From: Actinophytocola sp963840275 | GTDB taxonomy: Bacteria > Actinomycetota > Actinomycetes > Mycobacteriales > Pseudonocardiaceae | Assembly: GCA_963840275.1 (NCBI GenBank) | Contig: CAWIYK010000007.1 | Span: 620,001 to 684,000, forward strand | Length of the DNA stretch: 64,000 nt | Direction of reading: 5' to 3' | Shown: positions 61,663-64,000 of the stretch, one piece after another | Position numbering within the stretch: position 1 is the first letter of the stretch | Layout of the letters: each line of letters starts with the position of its first letter | Made by a program: the position numbers and the translations under genes | The notes under the pieces: model-generated | What the model was told of the DNA's origin: nothing | The model's database searches: none | What the model saw: the letters and a program-made list of their open reading frames with translations, nothing else

Positions 61663-64000
61663 TCACAGAAGAGTGCGGTCCGGTACTGGGTGGTCGTGGG
61701 GTTGGGGGTGGGCGTGACGGGGGTGGTCGTCGGTGCCGTGGTGCCACAGCGTCGTGTAGCGACCGCCGGCTGCCAGTAGCTCCGCGTGCGTGCCCTGCTC
61801 CACGATCCGCCCGTCGTCCAGTACCACTATTCGGTCGGCCCTCGCCGCGGTGGCCAGGCGGTGTGCCACCACGAACGTCGTCCTCGGGCGGGCCAGGCGT
61901 TCGCTCGCCGCCAGGACCACCGACTCCGTCGCCGGGTCCAGCGCCGCCGTGGCCTCGTCCAGCAGCAGCACGTCCGGGTCCACCAGCTCTGCCCTCGCCA
62001 GCGCGATCAGCTGCCGCTGCCCCGCCGACAGGCCCTGCCCGCGCTCACCGACGTGCTGGCGGAAGCCGTCCGGCAGGTCCGCCACCATGGGTAACGCCCC
62101 CACCGACCGAACGGCCGTCTCGATGGCCGCGCGGTCCCCGTTCACCCCGTCGAACGCCGCGCCGTAGCCCACGTTGCTCGCCACGTCGCCGCTGAACAGG
62201 TGCGCCTCCTGCGGCACGACCCCCAACCTCCTGCGGAACTCCGACGGGTCGTAGTCGCGCAGGTCGACGTCGTCCACCAAGACCGCGCCGGCCGTCGGGT
62301 CGTAGAAGCGGGCGATCAGCTTCACCACCGTCGACTTGCCGGCGCCCGTGGCGCCGACCAGCGCGACCGTCTCGCCGGCGGCCACCGACAGCGACAGGTC
62401 CGAGACCGCCGGCCGCTCGGCGCCGGGATAGCTGAACGACACGTTCCGCAGCTCCACCGCCCCGGCCAGCTTCCGCGGCACCGGGGTCGGCCGCGCGGGC
62501 GGCTCCACCGAACTGGGCGTGCGCAGCAGGTCCGCGATCCGCCGCAGCCCCACCCGCGCCTGCTGATACCCGTCGAACACCCCGGACAGCTGCTGCACCG
62601 GCGAGAAGAACAGGTTCAGGTACAGCATGAACGCCAACAGCACCCCGACCGACAGCTCGTCGGCCGCCACCCGGCCCGCGCCGACGACCAGCACCGCCGC
62701 CTGCGCGACCCCGGCCAACAAGGCCACGAACGGGAAGTACGTCGCCACGTAGCGCTGTGCCCGCAGCCGCGTGCGGCGGTAGGTGTCGCTGCGCGCGGCG
62801 AACTCCCGCGCCGAGTGCTCCTCGCGGGTGAACGCCTGCGCGACCCGCAGCCCCGACACGTTCTCCTGCATGTCCGCGTTCACCGCACTGACCTGCTCGC
62901 GCGCCTGCGTGTACGCCACGGTCGACAGCCGCTGGAAGACCACCGTCGCCAGCACGAGCACCGGCAGCGCGCTCAGCGCGACCAGCGCGAGCGACAGGTC
63001 GGTGACCACCAGTGCGACCGTGATCGCGAGGACCGTCAGCACGCTCGCCATCGCGCTCGTCAGCCCGGTCTGCAGGAACGTCGACAGGGCGTCGACGTCC
63101 GTGGTCATCCTGGTCATGATCCGGCCGGCCATCTCGCGCTCGAAGTAGTCGAGCCCGAGCCGCTGCAGGTGCGCGTAGCTGCGCACCCGCAACAGATACA
63201 GCAGCCGCTCACCGACCCGCGCGGTCAGCACCGTGGTCACCGCGTTGTCCACGAACCCGATCAGCACCAGCACCCCGGCGATCGCCGTGACCACCCACAG
63301 CGCCGTCGTGTCGCCGGTGAGCACGCCGCCGTCGACGCCCCGCTGGACCAGCATCGGCAGCGCCATCGTCAGCACCGCGTCGCCGATCACCAGCCCGGCG
63401 ATCACGGCCAGGGCGACCCGCACCGGGCGCAGCAGCCTGCGTAACCGGAAGCCGGGGTCGGGCGCGGTCGGGTCCTCGTCGCCGAGTTGGGGCACCTCCG
63501 ACGCGGGCGGCAGCGCTGCGACGCGCTCGATCAGCTCCGGGGTCTGCGGGGTGCCGGACAGCGCGCCGGCCATCCGCCCGCCCGCGGCGCCGCCGCCGCG
63601 GGGCGCGCCGATGCTGACACCGGGCGCGCGGCTGCTCGCGACCTCCTCCTCGACATCGGCCGGCCACAGCGCGGGTGTCCAGCCGTCCGGACCGGGGGCC
63701 AGGTCGGACAGGTCGCGGCGGCTCTCGTCCTCGATCGCCTCGCCCGGCCCGGCGAGCAGCGCGCGGTACAGCTCGCAGCGCGCGGTCAGCTCCGCGTGCG
63801 TGCCGGTGTCGACCACCCGGCCGCGGTCGAGCACGGCGATGCGGTCGGCGAGCGCCAGCGTGGACCTGCGGTGCGCGATGAGCAGCGTCGTGCGGTCGCG
63901 CGTGACGGCACGCAGCGTGTCGTGGATGGCCGCCTCGGTGGCGGTGTCCACGGCGGACGTCGCGTCGTCGAGCACCAGCACCCTCGGGTCCGACAGCAGC
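61663..64000 (-). CDS. Fused ABC exporter, C-terminal part (5' end outside window)
   Basis: About 779 residues, open at the right edge. It begins inside the first nucleotide-binding domain (LLSDPRVLVLDDATSAVDTATE is Walker B/D-loop, then LLIAHRRSTLALAD is the H-loop). A linker of about 90 residues leads to a six-helix transmembrane domain (LAVIAGLVIGDAVLTMALPM to VGVLLAFMLYLNLFFSPVQQL). A second complete nucleotide-binding domain follows, with GATGAGKSTV, LSAGQRQLIALARA and VLLLDEATAALD. The tail is His/Pro-rich (DDHPRHAHPQPHDHP). A full transporter in one chain would be about 1200 residues. Family members export lipids or drugs; substrate unknown. Confidence 0.9.
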   Translation of the reverse strand, partial: LLSDPRVLVLDDATSAVDTATEAAIHDTLRAVTRDRTTLLIAHRRSTLALADRIAVLDRGRVVDTGTHAELTARCELYRALLAGPGEAIEDESRRDLSDLAPGPDGWTPALWPADVEEEVASSRAPGVSIGAPRGGGAAGGRMAGALSGTPQTPELIERVAALPPASEVPQLGDEDPTAPDPGFRLRRLLRPVRVALAVIAGLVIGDAVLTMALPMLVQRGVDGGVLTGDTTALWVVTAIAGVLVLIGFVDNAVTTVLTARVGERLLYLLRVRSYAHLQRLGLDYFEREMAGRIMTRMTTDVDALSTFLQTGLTSAMASVLTVLAITVALVVTDLSLALVALSALPVLVLATVVFQRLSTVAYTQAREQVSAVNADMQENVSGLRVAQAFTREEHSAREFAARSDTYRRTRLRAQRYVATYFPFVALLAGVAQAAVLVVGAGRVAADELSVGVLLAFMLYLNLFFSPVQQLSGVFDGYQQARVGLRRIADLLRTPSSVEPPARPTPVPRKLAGAVELRNVSFSYPGAERPAVSDLSLSVAAGETVALVGATGAGKSTVVKLIARFYDPTAGAVLVDDVDLRDYDPSEFRRRLGVVPQEAHLFSGDVASNVGYGAAFDGVNGDRAAIETAVRSVGALPMVADLPDGFRQHVGERGQGLSAGQRQLIALARAELVDPDVLLLDEATAALDPATESVVLAASERLARPRTTFVVAHRLATAARADRIVVLDDGRIVEQGTHAELLAAGGRYTTLWHHGTDDHPRHAHPQPHDHPVPDRTLL

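Noticed and set aside
60407..61747. Long Pro/Thr/Ser-rich frames on the minus strand
   Set aside because: They translate a degenerate tandem array and element copy 9; no start signals and both strands are equally open.

Overview
The window is GC-rich DNA from a filamentous actinomycete. Gene order follows the mycobacterial lpqB / ComF-like / HPF / secA1 block, then aroA-rsgA-SRAP, then sigH-rshA / TB7.3-like / pdtaS / whiB1. Together with an Ni-superoxide dismutase, many GTG/TTG starts and several leaderless-looking genes, this points to Pseudonocardiaceae (Lentzea/Saccharothrix-like). The genus is inferred, not proven. No rRNA, tRNA, CRISPR array, prophage or transposase gene was seen.

Layout. 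1-10.3 kb: 3' end of lpqB, a ComF-like gene, a structured leader before the ribosome hibernation factor gene hpf, a lipoprotein, secA, and three small conserved genes. 10.3-20.2 kb: a TetR/quinone oxidoreductase pair sharing an operator, pruA, an ECF sigma factor co-transcribed with an LCP-domain membrane protein, a large secreted subtilase and an alpha/beta hydrolase. 20.2-31.3 kb: an LppX/LprG-like lipoprotein, aroA-rsgA, the abasic-site protein SRAP, the redox module sigR-rsrA, a biotinyl/lipoyl protein (frameshifted), PdtaS, WhiB1 and a lipid kinase. 31.4-39.3 kb: secreted trypsin, GNAT, phosphatase, sodN/sodX, a sugar 3,5-epimerase, malic enzyme (frameshifted) and a PAS-GGDEF-EAL protein. 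40.1-43.6 kb: a glycine betaine/choline-type ABC importer. 43.9-51.6 kb: a histidine-utilisation operon (hutH, hutU, AllC-like hydrolase, hutF, hutI) divergent from an IclR regulator. 51.6-64 kb: two tiny membrane proteins, a broken secreted hydrolase, a glycogen-debranching-type enzyme, an aldo/keto reductase, kgd with a small partner gene, and a fused ABC exporter running off the right end.

The most unusual signal is a family of nine non-coding elements. Full copies are 168-184 bp with inverted ends GGCCTCCGGCCCC / GGGGCCGGAGGCC. Just inside the ends lie two outward-facing copies of the RecA-NDp (PafBC, LexA-independent DNA-damage) promoter motif, (T/C)TGTCGG(T/G)G-N8-TAnnnT. Between them sit DnaA boxes (TTGTCCACA), usually two, often 18 bp apart. 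Half copies also occur, one inside a pseudogene, and several copies lie beside a degenerate tandem array. The same promoter motif lies before the SRAP gene and, more weakly, before the ComF-like gene.

Other regulatory signals: two SigR-type promoters with identical 18-nt spacing (before sigR and before the hpf leader), a CRP-type site in the whiB1 promoter, a perfect palindrome between the IclR gene and hut, and a TetR palindrome. Six genes between 26 and 53 kb carry frameshifts or deletions. Three are single G or C insertions in otherwise intact metabolic genes, so base-calling error must be excluded before calling them pseudogenes.
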